Source: Apostichopus japonicus (taxonomy: Eukaryota > Echinodermata > Holothuroidea > Aspidochirotida > Stichopodidae). From it: a DNA stretch of 64,000 nt. This document shows, piece after piece, positions 1 to 11,100 of the stretch. A model generated the notes under the pieces. That model saw nothing but the letters and a program-made list of their open reading frames with translations, did no database searches and was not told where the DNA came from. Made by a program: the position numbers and the translations under genes. Within the stretch, counting starts at the first letter, position 1. The number at the start of each line of letters is the position of its first letter. The stretch covers positions 4,983,501 through 5,047,500 of the forward strand of contig NC_092572.1 of the NCBI RefSeq assembly GCF_037975245.1, in the 5' to 3' direction.

Positions 1-335
1 CGTCAGCTGCTGCTGAAATAGAAAAATATATAGAACAACAGGAAAGCGTCACTGGCTGGGAACACGTGAGAACTAAACATAAGTTATTCTTTTAATGAGA
101 TAATTCTATAATTAAGTTGAGTAATCCAATAGCTTTTGTTTTTGCTAAGATGACATCAATGTTAGATGACGACCGTAGTTCTACTATCGTAACGATCAAT
201 TTGATGTCAGAAAGTTTGTATTGGAGGGCTTTATAAAGTGAATTGCCAATTCTCAACATCTAAGCCCAACCAAGCGGGCGGTTGTAGATGATCGTTAATA
301 CAACAAGTTACATTTGAGACATGTGGCCAAATAAG
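1..335. other. no recognisable feature
   Basis: AT-rich single-copy-looking sequence before the tandem array. The first bases (CAGCTGCTGCTG) could be the tail of an exon, but a stop follows within 21 bases and nothing supports it. Confidence 0.4.
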
Positions 336-1115
336 TAGACTTAGTCACTAAAAGGAGAGACAATTGACAGAATACGAAGATCTGTCAAAACAAGACATAT
401 ATATGATAGTCTTACACTTGTAGACTTAGTCTCTAAAAGTAGAGACAATTGACGCAATACGAAGATCTGTCAAAACAAGACATAATAAGATAATCTTACA
501 CTTAATAGTAACAGTCTTTAAACGAAAAAAAATGGCACAATACGAAGATCTGTCAAAGCAAGACATATATAAGATAATCTTACACTTAATAGACTTAGTC
601 ACTAAAAGGAGAGACAATTGACAGAATACGAAGATCTGTCAAAACAAGACATATATATGATAGTCTTACACTTAATCGACTTAGTCTCTAAAAGTAGAGC
701 CAATTGACACAATACGAAGATTTGTTAAAGCAAGACATATATAACATAATCTAACACTTAATCGACTTAGTCTCTAAAGGTAGAGCCAATTGACAGAATA
801 CGAAGATCTGTCAAAACAAGACATATATATGAAGGTCTTACACTTATAGACTTAGTCTCTTAAAGTAGAGACAATTGACACAATACAAAGATATGTCAAA
901 GCAAGACATATATAAGATAATCTTACACTTAATAGTAACAGTCTCTAAAAGTAGAGACAATTGACAGAATACGAAGGGCTGTTTAAGCAAGACATATATC
1001 AGATAATCTTACACTTAGAGACTAGGTTTCTAAAAGAAAAGACAATTGACGCTATACGAAGATCTGTCAAAGCAAGACATATATAATATAATCTTACACT
1101 TAATAGACTAAGTCT
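336..1115. repeat. 85-bp tandem repeat array, about 9 copies
   Basis: Units begin near 336, 421, 505, 590, 676, 762, 847, 933, 1017 and 1102 (last partial). Each holds a GACTTAGTCTCTAAAAG block, CAATTGACA, GAAGATCTGTCAAA and CAAGACATATATA followed by ATCTTACACTTAAT. Copies differ by scattered substitutions. AT-rich, satellite-like, no coding capacity. Confidence 0.9.
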
Positions 1116-1700
1116 TCCCCGCAAAAATATATATATAAAACAATAATACTAAATTGAAATAAATAAATAATCGATTGGTCTATTCCATTCATAAGTCAGT
1201 CGTTAACAAGGGAGAGCGATAATTGAAAAGGAATGACATCAAGATTATTCTTTCAATAATTTCCTTTTATCTATATCTTGCTAAATATTGTTATCAATTC
1301 TACTGAAAAAAAAAAAATCCCAATATTTCAGTTTACATTGGAATTTAAAACATTGTAAGTTCAACATGATTGATGGTAGGAGAAATGTCCAACACTAACT
1401 TTATAACGAATAAACACATGTTGATTATTGTCCTGCGGTACAATGCTGTAAGTTTCAATTTATTAACATTTCTGTCAACGGTACCTTCATATTTATAGTT
1501 GACTACCATCAACCGTAGACACTTACTGTTAACTCTCTCCTTTGTTGTAGAATTTTCTTGTGTCATGTTGAGCCATCTATTTTCCGTTGCACCATCACAT
1601 GGAGTACCTACAGTACGTTCATTAACATCTGGGAAGAGGATATAAACATATATATATATATATATATATATATAGGAATAACGGAAAAACTGTTAAACAA
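1116..1700. other. AT-rich spacer with short TA microsatellite
   Basis: No gene seen. A (TA)n run lies at about 1648-1674, next to the first Penelope-like remnant. Confidence 0.5.
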
Positions 1701-1802
1701 CTATGCTGCATTTAGAGAAAGGCTTGATCTCGAGTGAGATACAATAATTGAATTAGGTAGGTGATTGGAAGTAAAACAGCCAATGTTTGGTTTTTGCAGA
1801 GC

Positions 1803-1829
1803 TTTCGAGCAAAACTAGCTCTTCTTCAG
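1803..1829 (-). other. hammerhead-like hairpin of Penelope-type element
   Basis: Minus strand: CTGAAGA, one extra A, stem GAGC/GCTC with a 7-base loop, then GAAA. This is the core layout of hammerhead ribozymes known in Penelope-like elements, but with one base inserted before stem II. It lies downstream of copy A's ORF. Confidence 0.4.
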
Positions 1830-1986
1830 TGCATGATCACCGAAAGTGACAAGGAGTAGCAGGAATTGAAACTGTTTTATAGAGGAGATGTCGGCATGGT
1901 TGTAAAGGCAAAGCGATTTACTGATTTCTGCTGAATTGAGCAGAAGTTTTAGAAATTCGGATTATTTTAATCCGCGTCGGATTATT

Positions 1987-3232
1987 TTAATCCGATTCCG
2001 TCGTAATTGTAAAGGAATTGTTTTGGTTTAACTGGGACGGCAAATCGTTTCTGATGTTTAAACCGAATGGTGCCGTGGTCTTTAGGTTTAGTTCCCAGAA
2101 ATTTTCTTTCGCTTTCCTAGATTTATCTGTCCAAGAATCGTTCTGGTCAATGGCAATAACACGCAAATTCTCAATTGAATGATTTTGGAGATTGAAGTGA
2201 TTTGCAACAGGTTGGTAGATCTTTTTTGTTTTGATCGCCGATCTATGTTGTGTCATTCTCATTCTAAGAGTGTTTTTTGACTCTCCAATGTATTGTAAGT
2301 TACAAATATTGCAGTAGATGAGGTAAATGACATTTTTGGATAGGCAGTTAATTTTGTGCCGAATTTGGAACGTGCGTTTGGTTTGGTTGCTCTGAAAGGC
2401 CCCGGTCGAATCGACAAGTAAGCACGTTTTGCAATTTTGTGTACAGGGCGATGATCCTGTAGTTTCTGTTTTGCTTTCCCCTAATGGGGTGTCATCCCGA
2501 AAGGATGCCCGAACTAAGATATCCCGTAGGTTGCTGGGTCTTTTAAAAGCGATGACAGGTAATTCTGGGAATACTGATTTCAGGCGTTCGGTGCCTTGAA
2601 GTAGGTGAAAATTCTTCTGAATGATATTAGCCAGTGGTGGGAGACCAGGGTGGAATTCAGTAACCAATGGTACCCTTTTGGAACTGGTTTGACGAGTTTT
2701 GTACGTCAATGTTTCGGTACGGGGTTTGCTTTTAGCCTTTTTGATGGCATTTTCAATAGTACCCGAAAATACTGTCTGTTTAGGAGGTGTTGTGACAGTT
2801 CTTTAGTGCGTGAATCAAAATCGACTTCAGAGGAGCAAATGCGTCGAATGCGCAACGCTTGACTGTACGGAATATTTCTGGTACAGTGACGTGGATGGCA
2901 ACTGCTTGGTAAGAGGTAGTTGTGCTTGTTCGTGGGTTTATTGAACAAGTCTGTTTTGAGTGAACCATTTTGTAGGGTCACGGTGGTGTCCAGAAAGTGA
3001 ACGCCAAGTCCAGAAAAATCAGCAGTGAATTTGATAGTGTGATGAAACGAGTTTATGTCATCAATGAAGAGTTTTAGATTTGCCTCACCATGGGTCCATA
3101 TCAAAGATATCGTCAATGTAACGTAACCACGTGTGTGGTTTCAAGTTTTGTCGAGATAAAAATTCTTTCTCGAGGTTTCCCATAAAGATGTTGGCAAAAG
3201 ACGGTGCCATTTTGGTACCCATTGCGGTATAT

Positions 3233-3233
<1 letters not shown>
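1987..3233 (-). pseudogene. Penelope-like retroelement, broken RT and GIY-YIG ORF (copy A)
   Basis: Read on the minus strand, three overlapping frames make one decayed ORF. 3233-3105: [14 protein letters not shown] and RYIDDIF, the reverse-transcriptase palm motifs. 3116-2706: rest of RT (FIDDINSFHHTIKF, LDTTVTLQNGSLKTDLF). 2709-1987: a CxxxCxxC knuckle, then NVIYLIYCNICNLQYIGES, a GIY-YIG endonuclease, to the C-terminus. RT of this type joined to a C-terminal GIY-YIG nuclease is diagnostic of Penelope-like elements. Frame breaks lie near 3107 and 2707. The 5' part is missing: the RT starts abruptly at a TA microsatellite (3228-3270). Confidence 0.85.
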
Positions 3234-3267
<34 letters not shown>

Positions 3268-3299
3268 GTAGTGGTCCATACTGATAATATAAAAGATGA

Positions 3300-3800
3300 A
3301 CAAGCGAATATTTTTAACAACGACATACTGCTATATTTCGGAGTGGTCACCACTCCATCGTCAGGCAAATGTACACGATCAATTAAATACAAGGGCTAAT
3401 ATACATCCGAAGACGACAATAGTGATAAGCATGAGTGCAGTTTTTTAAACTAGGAATGATTAGAACAACCAGCAAACAATTTTATTTTAGTGAATTTTTA
3501 AACTAGGAATGAATGGAACAACCAGCAATAAAAAGTAAATAGGGATTAGCATAGCTCCAACCCGTAGCTCGCTACATTTCTATTTAAGTCAGCATTTATG
3601 TCTTTTATTAGGAGACTCTCTTTCATCTTCCTCCTGAACCACTGGGGTTCATTACCAATAGCATTACCATCCACATAGTCTGCTGAAATAACTACAAAAA
3701 TGTCATCCACATATCTTCTATAAAAGTTAAGTTTAGGACAAATTTGGATCAATTTCTCCTCAAGGTGGCACATAAAACAGACACTCAAGGAAGAGCCCAT
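3300..3800 (-). pseudogene. Penelope-like remnant, RT motif fused to endonuclease tail (copy B)
   Basis: Minus-strand ORF 3800-3546 begins MGSSLSVCFMCHLEEKLIQ, contains RRYVDDIFVV (RT catalytic motif), then jumps to NEPQWFRRKMKESLLIKD and SYGLEL, the C-terminus of the GIY-YIG domain seen in copy C. The GIY-YIG core is missing, so an internal deletion has joined the two parts. Non-coding end 3326-3545 follows, with a hammerhead-like hairpin. Confidence 0.75.
3336..3364 (-). other. hammerhead-like hairpin (copy B)
   Basis: Minus strand: CTGACGA, extra T, perfect 7-bp stem GGAGTGG/CCACTCC with TGA loop, then GAAA. Identical to the + strand hairpin at 4519-4547. Confidence 0.5.
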
Positions 3801-3948
3801 GGCACACCCATCAATTTGCTCTTACATAGAATTGTTAAAAATAAAGTGGGATGTAGCTGCTTTAAGCAATAATTTCCTACGATCAACACGTTCAATTGTA
3901 CAAACAATGCGTTTTTGTATATATATATGTAATTCAGAATAACATCAA

Positions 3949-4575
3949 TTGTATTTTCTACAGGTATTGAACTCTTTTCATAAATCTATTCAATTTACTT
4001 ATGAAATGGACTATGTGGATGATTTTCTACATTATGCCAACAATGTTGTATATAGGATAAACTGTCCAGACTGTGATTCCTTTTATGTCGGAGAAACCAA
4101 TAGACGGCTTAAGGATAGATTCAAAGAACATCTGATGAGCTCCTTTGGTGGTCAGAAAGGCGCTATTAACCTTCATTGTACTGCGCACAAACATAATCTG
4201 CCTACTTTTGTTGACCATTTTGCCGCTATTGGTAATGAACCCCAGTGGTTCAGGGGGAAGATTAAAGAGAGTCTCATAATAAAAGACTTAAATGCTGACT
4301 TAAATAGAAATGTAGCGAGCTACGGGTTGGAGCTATTCTAATCCCTATTTACATTTTATTGCTGGTTGTTCCATTCATTCCTAGTTTAAAAAAATCACGA
4401 AAAAAAATTGCTGGTTGTTCTAATCATTCCTAGTTTAAAAAACTTCACTCATGCTTATCACTATTGTCGTCTTCGGATGTATATTAGCCCTTGTATTTAA
4501 TTGATCTTGTACAATTGCCTGACGATGGAGTGGTGACCACTCCGAAATATAGCAGTATGTTGTTGTTAAAAATAT
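3949..4575 (+). pseudogene. Penelope-like remnant, GIY-YIG endonuclease (copy C)
   Basis: The + strand ORF to 4341 contains VVYRINCPDCDSFYVGETNR with RLKDRFKEH (GIY-YIG core with conserved Arg), a histidine region (HCTAHKHNLPTFVDHF) and NEPQWFRGKIKESLIIKD to SYGLELF. Upstream RT is missing. The last ~335 bases are an inverted copy of 3326-3661, so copies B and C face each other. Confidence 0.8.
4519..4547 (+). other. hammerhead-like hairpin (copy C)
   Basis: CTGACGA, T, stem GGAGTGG/CCACTCC with TGA loop, GAAA. Mirror image of the hairpin at 3336-3364. Confidence 0.5.
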
Positions 4576-4591
4576 TCGCTTGTTTATATTT

Positions 4592-4646
<55 letters not shown>

Positions 4647-4744
4647 ATACAATGAAAATCCATTTAAACTCCAAAAGAATATATTATTAGAAAAAGTAAA
4701 GAAATTAGATATGACTCATATTTCACAAATAAGAAGTATTGTTT

Positions 4745-5110
4745 AGAAAATATGTTGGAATTGGCATTTTCGGTGCCCCTGGGACCTTCGTCAGCAATAC
4801 TTGGCAGTGGAATGAAAAGTACAAAATGTAACACAATGAAAGTATGACGTTAGATAAGTGTAAGTGGCATTGATGGAAATGTAAGAAAATAAATCATGAC
4901 TATACAGGAAGCGGACTAGCGAGCAAATAATAGGAAGAACGGATAACATATATTTGTAGAACTGGTAGTGGTTTAGGAGTCCCAAGTCTTTGTTGAGGCC
5001 TGTGATGTAAGACTTAATATGAAACATCCAATCGATTTCTTTTCGTTTACGTTCAGTTACGGATTTAAAGTTCGAGGCAATTAAACGTATTTTAAGAAAA
5101 ATTAACAAAT
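4745..5110 (-). pseudogene. Penelope-like remnant, C-terminal fragment (copy D)
   Basis: A minus-strand ORF (5108-4791) includes SVTERKRKEIDWMFHIKSY and TGLNKDLGLLNHY, resembling the E..W...L....P.GLN end of Penelope-like GIY-YIG proteins. A hammerhead-like hairpin follows at 4768-4794 (CTGACGA, A, GC-rich stem, GAAA). Nothing of the RT remains. Confidence 0.6.
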
Positions 5111-5156
5111 TGTTTTCCTTCTACAGATCTACATTTAACCCTTTTAGAATAATAAC

Positions 5157-5340
5157 ATAGCTCATTATAGTAACTTTCCCCAATGAGTTAGACAGAGATG
5201 TATTTAATCGCCCTCGTTCGGCAGATCTGATTGATCATTCGATTCGGAATGTTCTCATCATGATATTTATTTTTAGTTACGGCTTGATTCAGCCTTTTAA
5301 AGTAAGCAATCCAGAATGTTTTGTCAACAAATTTCCTTAA
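5157..5340. repeat. dispersed direct repeat, copy 1
   Basis: Matches 6800-6975 in the same orientation over about 175 bases, including the shared block CTCGTTCGGCAGATCTGA and a following ATGTTCTCATC segment. Family unknown. Confidence 0.7.
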
Positions 5341-5360
5341 GTTGTCCTTAAAAACTGTTA

Positions 5361-5937
5361 AAGGAATAGTTCAGATGTCTCAAATGTTTATCTTATATGA
5401 AAGAAGACAATAAAAGAAACCCAATAGTGAAGAAATTATTCAAATATCTTTTTCCGTTTAGGAGATATTCAAGTTTAAAGTTCTATCTGATTGTGTAGAA
5501 ACTGCTGAAATCAGACTAGCTGTGACGTCATATCCTCGCATTCCTGAAAAATCTTTGTTATTTTATTAACATATTTTGTAAGATTTTATGACCTACAACC
5601 AAAAGATACGTCAGGAGATCTCATATGTGTCAAGGGAAGTATTTGAGATTTAACATCTGAAGAATGTTTGATTATATTTTTTTAGATTTGTGGGGGAAAA
5701 AATGTAACTTTTTTTTAATGAGATATATTGACACATGTTAAGGAAGTGAGGATGTGACATCACACCCTCACAGTTAGTCTTTCTACACCAGTCATTTGCA
5801 AAGAAATTGTGAAATCTTCAAAGTGTGATATCTCCTTAACAGAGAATGCTATCATGGTAGTTTCTTCACTATTCTGTTTGTCTTTTTAAGCTCTTTCATA
5901 CAAGATAGACATGTCAGACACCTGACCCAATCCTTTT
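5361..5937. mobile_element. foldback MITE, family 1, copy 1
   Basis: 577 bases with long imperfect terminal inverted repeats (AAGGAATAGTTCAGATGT at the left; the right end reads inward AAAAGGATTGGGTCAGGTG), flanked by TA. The arms pair over more than 100 bases, including a shared TGTGATGTCACA-like block. No coding capacity. Homologous in inverse orientation to 34679-35237. Confidence 0.8.
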
Positions 5938-6139
5938 TAACATACTATATCTGTATATCATGAATGAAATCCTGACAAATGTTGCTAGAAAACAATGATA
6001 TTACTCTAAAAATAAGTCAAATTGATATATTAGGTAATTATCCAAAATTATTCAAAATTCCTTAGTACTATTTGAAAACGTTTGGAAAACAATTATTGAA
6101 GCAGTGTAAAACAGACATCGTTTCAACGGCACAAATTGT

Positions 6140-6235
6140 TTCTTTATATGCGGATACCCTTACCACTAGGCTTTGGACGCTGATTGTATGTCCAGAGGTT
6201 CGAAACCGGTAAGGAAGGTCGTAATTCCACTGTAG
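6140..6235 (-). repeat. partial copy of the same SINE-like repeat
   Basis: Shares the TATATGCGGA, GGACGCTGATTGTATGTCCA and adjoining TTCGAAACC blocks with 6505-6580. Too degraded to define ends. Confidence 0.45.
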
Positions 6236-6469
6236 GCGTTTGGCACCTGTATCGAACAATACTAGTTCTGTTTTGGTGACATATTTGCCGTACTCTAGAG
6301 ATCAAACATGATGCTAACCAATTCGAAATCATTTGTGATCCCTAAAGTCGGATCTCGAAAGAGATACTTTGAACTTTGACTGTGTTAATGAAATGGAGGT
6401 AAACGACAAAGGCAAGTGAATATATATAATTGAAATCGTAGTGAGTTGAAAATCAAGAACAGTGAAAGA

Positions 6470-6560
6470 ACTTCCAGCCTCCACAGTCATTCGAACCCGG
6501 TCCTCCCGCTTTATATGCGGACACCCTAACCAATAGGCTATGGACGCTGATTGTATGTCC
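6470..6560 (-). mobile_element. tRNA-derived SINE head
   Basis: On the minus strand, an A-box-like TATTGGTTAGGGTGTCC is followed about 33 bases on by a B-box-like GGGTTCGAAT, the internal pol III promoter of tRNA-derived SINEs. The acceptor stem does not close. A related piece lies at 6140-6235. Confidence 0.55.
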
Positions 6561-6799
6561 AGAGGTGCGAAAACGGTAAGGATATATATATATATATGTC
6601 ATATACTATAATACTGAGAAATTTCATGCATCCTTGCGAGCGTGCCTACTCTCCTGTTCTCACTCTAAAATATCCAGAAAAGTTTCTAATTGTTTTAAAC
6701 ATTTTAGAATAATAACATTTCATTTTGCCACAAGTGTTCATTTCTAGTGTCCATATCAAGACATTCGTTGTAGGTGTTGCTTACTTGTAGACACATATC

Positions 6800-6975
6800 C
6801 TATTATAGCCATTTCCCCCATATGTTAGGCAGAGCTGTAGCTAATCGCTCTCGTTCGGCAGATCTGAATTATCAATCGATTCAAAATGTTCTCATCGTGA
6901 TGTTTATTTTAATTTAGGGCCGATAAGAGAACAAATGATTCAACCTTTTAAATTAGGCAATCCAAGAAATGTCCT
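6800..6975. repeat. dispersed direct repeat, copy 2
   Basis: Second copy of the 5157-5340 repeat. The two copies flank a foldback element and a SINE. Confidence 0.7.
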
Positions 6976-8070
6976 TAATTTTACCATTCAACATTTGCTA
7001 ATAAATTGTCTCTGTATATCATGAATGAAATCCTGATATCTGAGATATAAAGCAACGATATTCGAGTAGTCGGTTGTATACCTACATCATACCATATTCC
7101 ATTGAATACTCTCAAATTAGGAATATTAGGGTAATTGTACAAGGTTACCCAGTGTTCCTTAGTACTATTTAAAGAAATCATTATTGTTTACATTATTGCT
7201 TAAAATGGTATCTGGTGTCATGGAATTATTTAGTTTAGTAACTAACCTTGGTAGTGTCTGTCTGGTATAAAATTTAGCAGTGATGTCACAATGGACGAAT
7301 CGGGTGGCACTTCTAAGTCATGATCCCCGTGGCAGCTAGTCTGTCTGAAAATGGAGCTACGATCAGACGTTCTGTGGTGAGAGTAACAGATGCTTGCATC
7401 TAAAATTAGGAAAGTGGGATAATATGATATATTTGTCTTGTTAGTCAATAAGTTAATTGAAACATATTCACCGAATCACTATACATAATCATGAGGCACG
7501 ATATAAAACAAAACCCTTATTTAACATCCTAGAAATGATTGATTCAACAGAGCTGTGTTGACAGGGACGATCGTAGATATGTCATCTTAAACTCTTAATT
7601 TGTCTCTAATAGGCCAATAAACGATTAGAGACTATATCAGGTACAACCACTAAATCAGACAAAAGAGCCACTTCAACCTGATCGACAATATAGTGTGATC
7701 GTTCTGGTAATAACTGTAACATTCTTCGTGAAATATAATACACTATTGTATAACATATTTATGCCCCTCCACTCCCTTTTACCTTCAGTCCCCGTTGCGC
7801 ATATCAACTCATAGGAAGGTGGTTTATACAAACGACACCTCCGAATAAAGATTCCATTCAGTTACATCTAAATAGCAAATCCAGAAAACAGCAATGGATG
7901 AATTTGAAGAGAAATTGTTGTCCTAAATACTAACAAATAAACAATGTACAGAAATTGAATACAACCAGATGGTGAGCAATGTTGAAAATACAGACTTTTT
8001 GAGTAGATGAAAATAGAAATGTATCTCGAAAACATCAATTGGACACGTTCTTTATAATTATGTCTACTTA
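6976..8070. other. no recognisable gene
   Basis: AT-rich intergenic sequence. Only short random ORFs (up to about 70 codons) without family resemblance. Confidence 0.4.
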
Positions 8071-8195
8071 ATGCCAAGCTTCAAAGCACTGTTACTGACA
8101 GTATGAGCAGTATGAATATCATGTTACTATCAGAGACAGCTTAAGAACTATTCATACTGTCAGCAAACTACGTTGAAGCATGATATGAGGGGACA
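8071..8195. mobile_element. palindromic MITE family 3, copy 1
   Basis: Begins GCTTCAAAGCACTGTTACTGA and ends with an inverted match (TTCATACTGTCAGCAAACTA, TTGAAGCATGATATG). The same CATACTGACAGTATGA palindromes occur at 37156-37435 and 41228-41440. Confidence 0.6.
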
Positions 8196-8199
8196 GTAT

Positions 8200-11100
8200 G
8201 TTGTAATATTAGAATTGTTCCAACTTGCTAAAAAAAATAGTGTTAGACATTTTACATTTTAATTAATCTGCGGACACTCTGCCGATAAAATAAATTTCAA
8301 TGAAATATTTGGTAGATTAAGTATTAAAGGGTAAAACAGGGTATGTTAGAATTTACCAAGTTGTGTTTACTAGACGTTGATACCCTCATTGATTCATGGT
8401 ATGAGGAGTAAACCAAACTTTAAAATAGTTTAAAGGTGAAAACTTTGCAGACCGAAGTAGAGAAGACAATCACTTGGCTGAGCTCAATAAGCTTTAATAT
8501 AGTTGACTACGACGTGTCAGTGTTAAATTGATTGCTATATTACATAATTTAATGACACAAAATATTAATTACATCATGTTAACGACTGATGTATTTGACA
8601 GCCATGCAGAAATCACAGTAACAGTTATAAACAAGATATCGTGTCACAAAGGAATAACCCATAAAGTTCCACAGTACCGCTTCAGTACAGGGAGATAGAT
8701 GGTGAATTGATCACGCGACCACGCATCAACCTTGTTAAATATGATAAGGAGAATACATCTACATTGCAAGACAACTTCAGGGTGCAATCCACCAAGATCG
8801 AAAAACGGATACAATAATGCAAGTCGTTAGTTCCTTTACTACTCACCTTTATTTTCCACAGTTTGATGTGTAGGGGCACCTTCCGTTGATATTAAACCTA
8901 AATATGAATTTAGAACAAAATGTAATGAATAACATACCAACTATACATGTTGACCTGGGTAAGATGAATGCAACTATTGAGGATCTTTGGGCATCCTAGC
9001 TTGTTGGCCAAAAGCGATGTACAACCTTTACACCTGGTTATCCGCAGACAAACTTGGTTTTCGATTCACGAAATAACGAGCAGTACTGTTAGAACGTCAA
9101 ACATTATGTAACTGCTACCGCTTTTTGCCTTCTTAATACGTCCGATTTTACAATGTAACAAACCTCAGACTTGAAATAATATGCAGCATCATACAAGTAG
9201 AGATTAACTTATTTAGTGAGTCTACATGGTGACTTAAAGACAAGGTAACGTATTTGATGCTTCTGAGCATAACTTTCTGCAGAGTTCTTTAATACCTTAT
9301 TTTGAAATATGTAACCCTAATGGTTAATCTAATTTAATTGATGCATGATATTATCGTTATTCATATAAATCACAAGTTAGTTAATCTTAAAAAAAAGTGT
9401 ACTTTGCTCTTTCTGCTGGAGACTGCCAAAAACATGATTTCATATATTTAAATTGTTTTCTAATATGGTTGGGATACCTCCATGTTCAATTGGTATAAAT
9501 TGTGTACATTTCATCATTTACCACAATATTTGTGTTAATCAGTTAACTACGATATTTGTGCCCAAACGCAGAGATAAGTTTGCTATGAAAATTACCCAGT
9601 CGGTGCATGTGTATACCGACGAATTCGATATCGTTTGGAGGATAACGGAAGGGATATTCTAATTTCTTCCGGATGGGAGGGGAAAACAGCAGGAAGCACA
9701 TGTAAGCGTGCTCCCATGGACTAAGGACCTGTATATATTAACGATCAAAACATTACAAAACAATAACAATACATGTGTATAGGTATATATACATATTAAT
9801 TATATATTAATTAAAGCTTTAATAAAGACGACATTTAGGTTCCATACCACACAAGGAACTTCGACTAAAATATGAATCGGTGAATTAAAGTTAACTTACT
9901 CTAGCATTAGCATTAGCTTTAGCATTGTAAATGAGGAAACAACCCTTCCAAAAAGGACATCACACCGTGTTATAAAAACATGAATAGTATATATTAAAAC
10001 AGATTTTCATTTTCCTTTCTGCGATTGTTTGTTGTTTTCCATTTCGTCACTGACAATGTCAGTAAGGCAGACCTTGCATCCTTACCCTCTGACTACGAAT
10101 CTGTCCATAGGGATCTAGGGTGGGTGCAGCATCGGTTTTTCAGCCACATTGTTTCATATACATAGTTAACAACTGTCACATTGGATATGGTCCTTTCCTA
10201 TAGCCAATTTTACACCATGCTTCACATCCATAGTATTCAACTGTAACAATGACATTTTCTGTTTAAAATAGGTGGAATAGCAAGTATGCCACATGTGTTC
10301 TGACAACTTTAAACGTGTTTATCTCGACCGAAGACAAAATTACCCTTGTCCGAACTAAACTTATAGAAGTGCGGGAGCAGTTCAGATAAACCTTAGCTAG
10401 TGGTCAAAGTTAGTGCATGCAGTTATTTTAAGACTTGAAATTGAAGGTGATGCAAGAACGACAGAACAAACAAGAAAGCAGTACAAACCGTATAGGATCA
10501 GTAGTATTACAGTGAGTCCTATCTCCATCTTAGTATTTGATGCAGATTCTTCTTTAATAGTAATAACGCTGTTGTAATTATTATGAAAGTTTTCCTTGCC
10601 TTCTTGGTCAGTTCTGTCTTTCATTAAATATCAAAGTAATATTCACAACAAAAACAGAATGTTATAACGACCATATCCTGTTATTTTACCGCGAAGTCTT
10701 CACTTTCTCTGTAATCTATTGGTTCCCTGTTTCCCAAATTGAAATATATCAATCGGCTACCATTGTCATTATACTTACTTCAAACTTTATATTTCTTTCC
10801 GTTGCTATAACAACCTTAACCTATCATAAAAAATATCCAAACAATACAAAAGATGTAGCTTTCGCTTACAATTACCAGCCGCATGATTTGACGTATATAA
10901 TGATTTTTATACGTCTCTTTAGCTCAATGAGTAAATGCATTTCATATTACGCATGAAACGTATGTAGTTTAACATACAGGTCTTTCTTTTAAAAGGCAAA
11001 TAATCATATTGAGCCTTTTAAACTGTGGTTCATCAAAGCAGGAAAAGACAAAACCATCTTTATGGCTGCTATCTATAAAGGGTTATCGCACCCCCCCCCC

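Larger units (their letters stand above)
3326..4560. repeat. inverted repeat of two Penelope-like ends
   Basis: 3326-3661 and 4225-4560 are inverted near-copies (arms about 335 bp) spanning the 3' coding end, the 3' non-coding part and the hairpin. They enclose unrelated parts of RT (copy B) and GIY-YIG (copy C). TA microsatellites flank the pair on both outer sides (3228-3270, 4597-4645). Confidence 0.8.

Noticed and set aside
336-1115. CRISPR array
   Set aside because: Units are contiguous 85-bp repeats without unique spacers, in an animal genome.
4597-4650. TA tracts as origin or regulatory element
   Set aside because: Simple dinucleotide repeats at edges of retroelement insertions; no further support.
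10397-10624. Minus ORF with one transmembrane-like segment
   Set aside because: Resembles a membrane-anchor exon but lacks a donor at the right place and any family motif.
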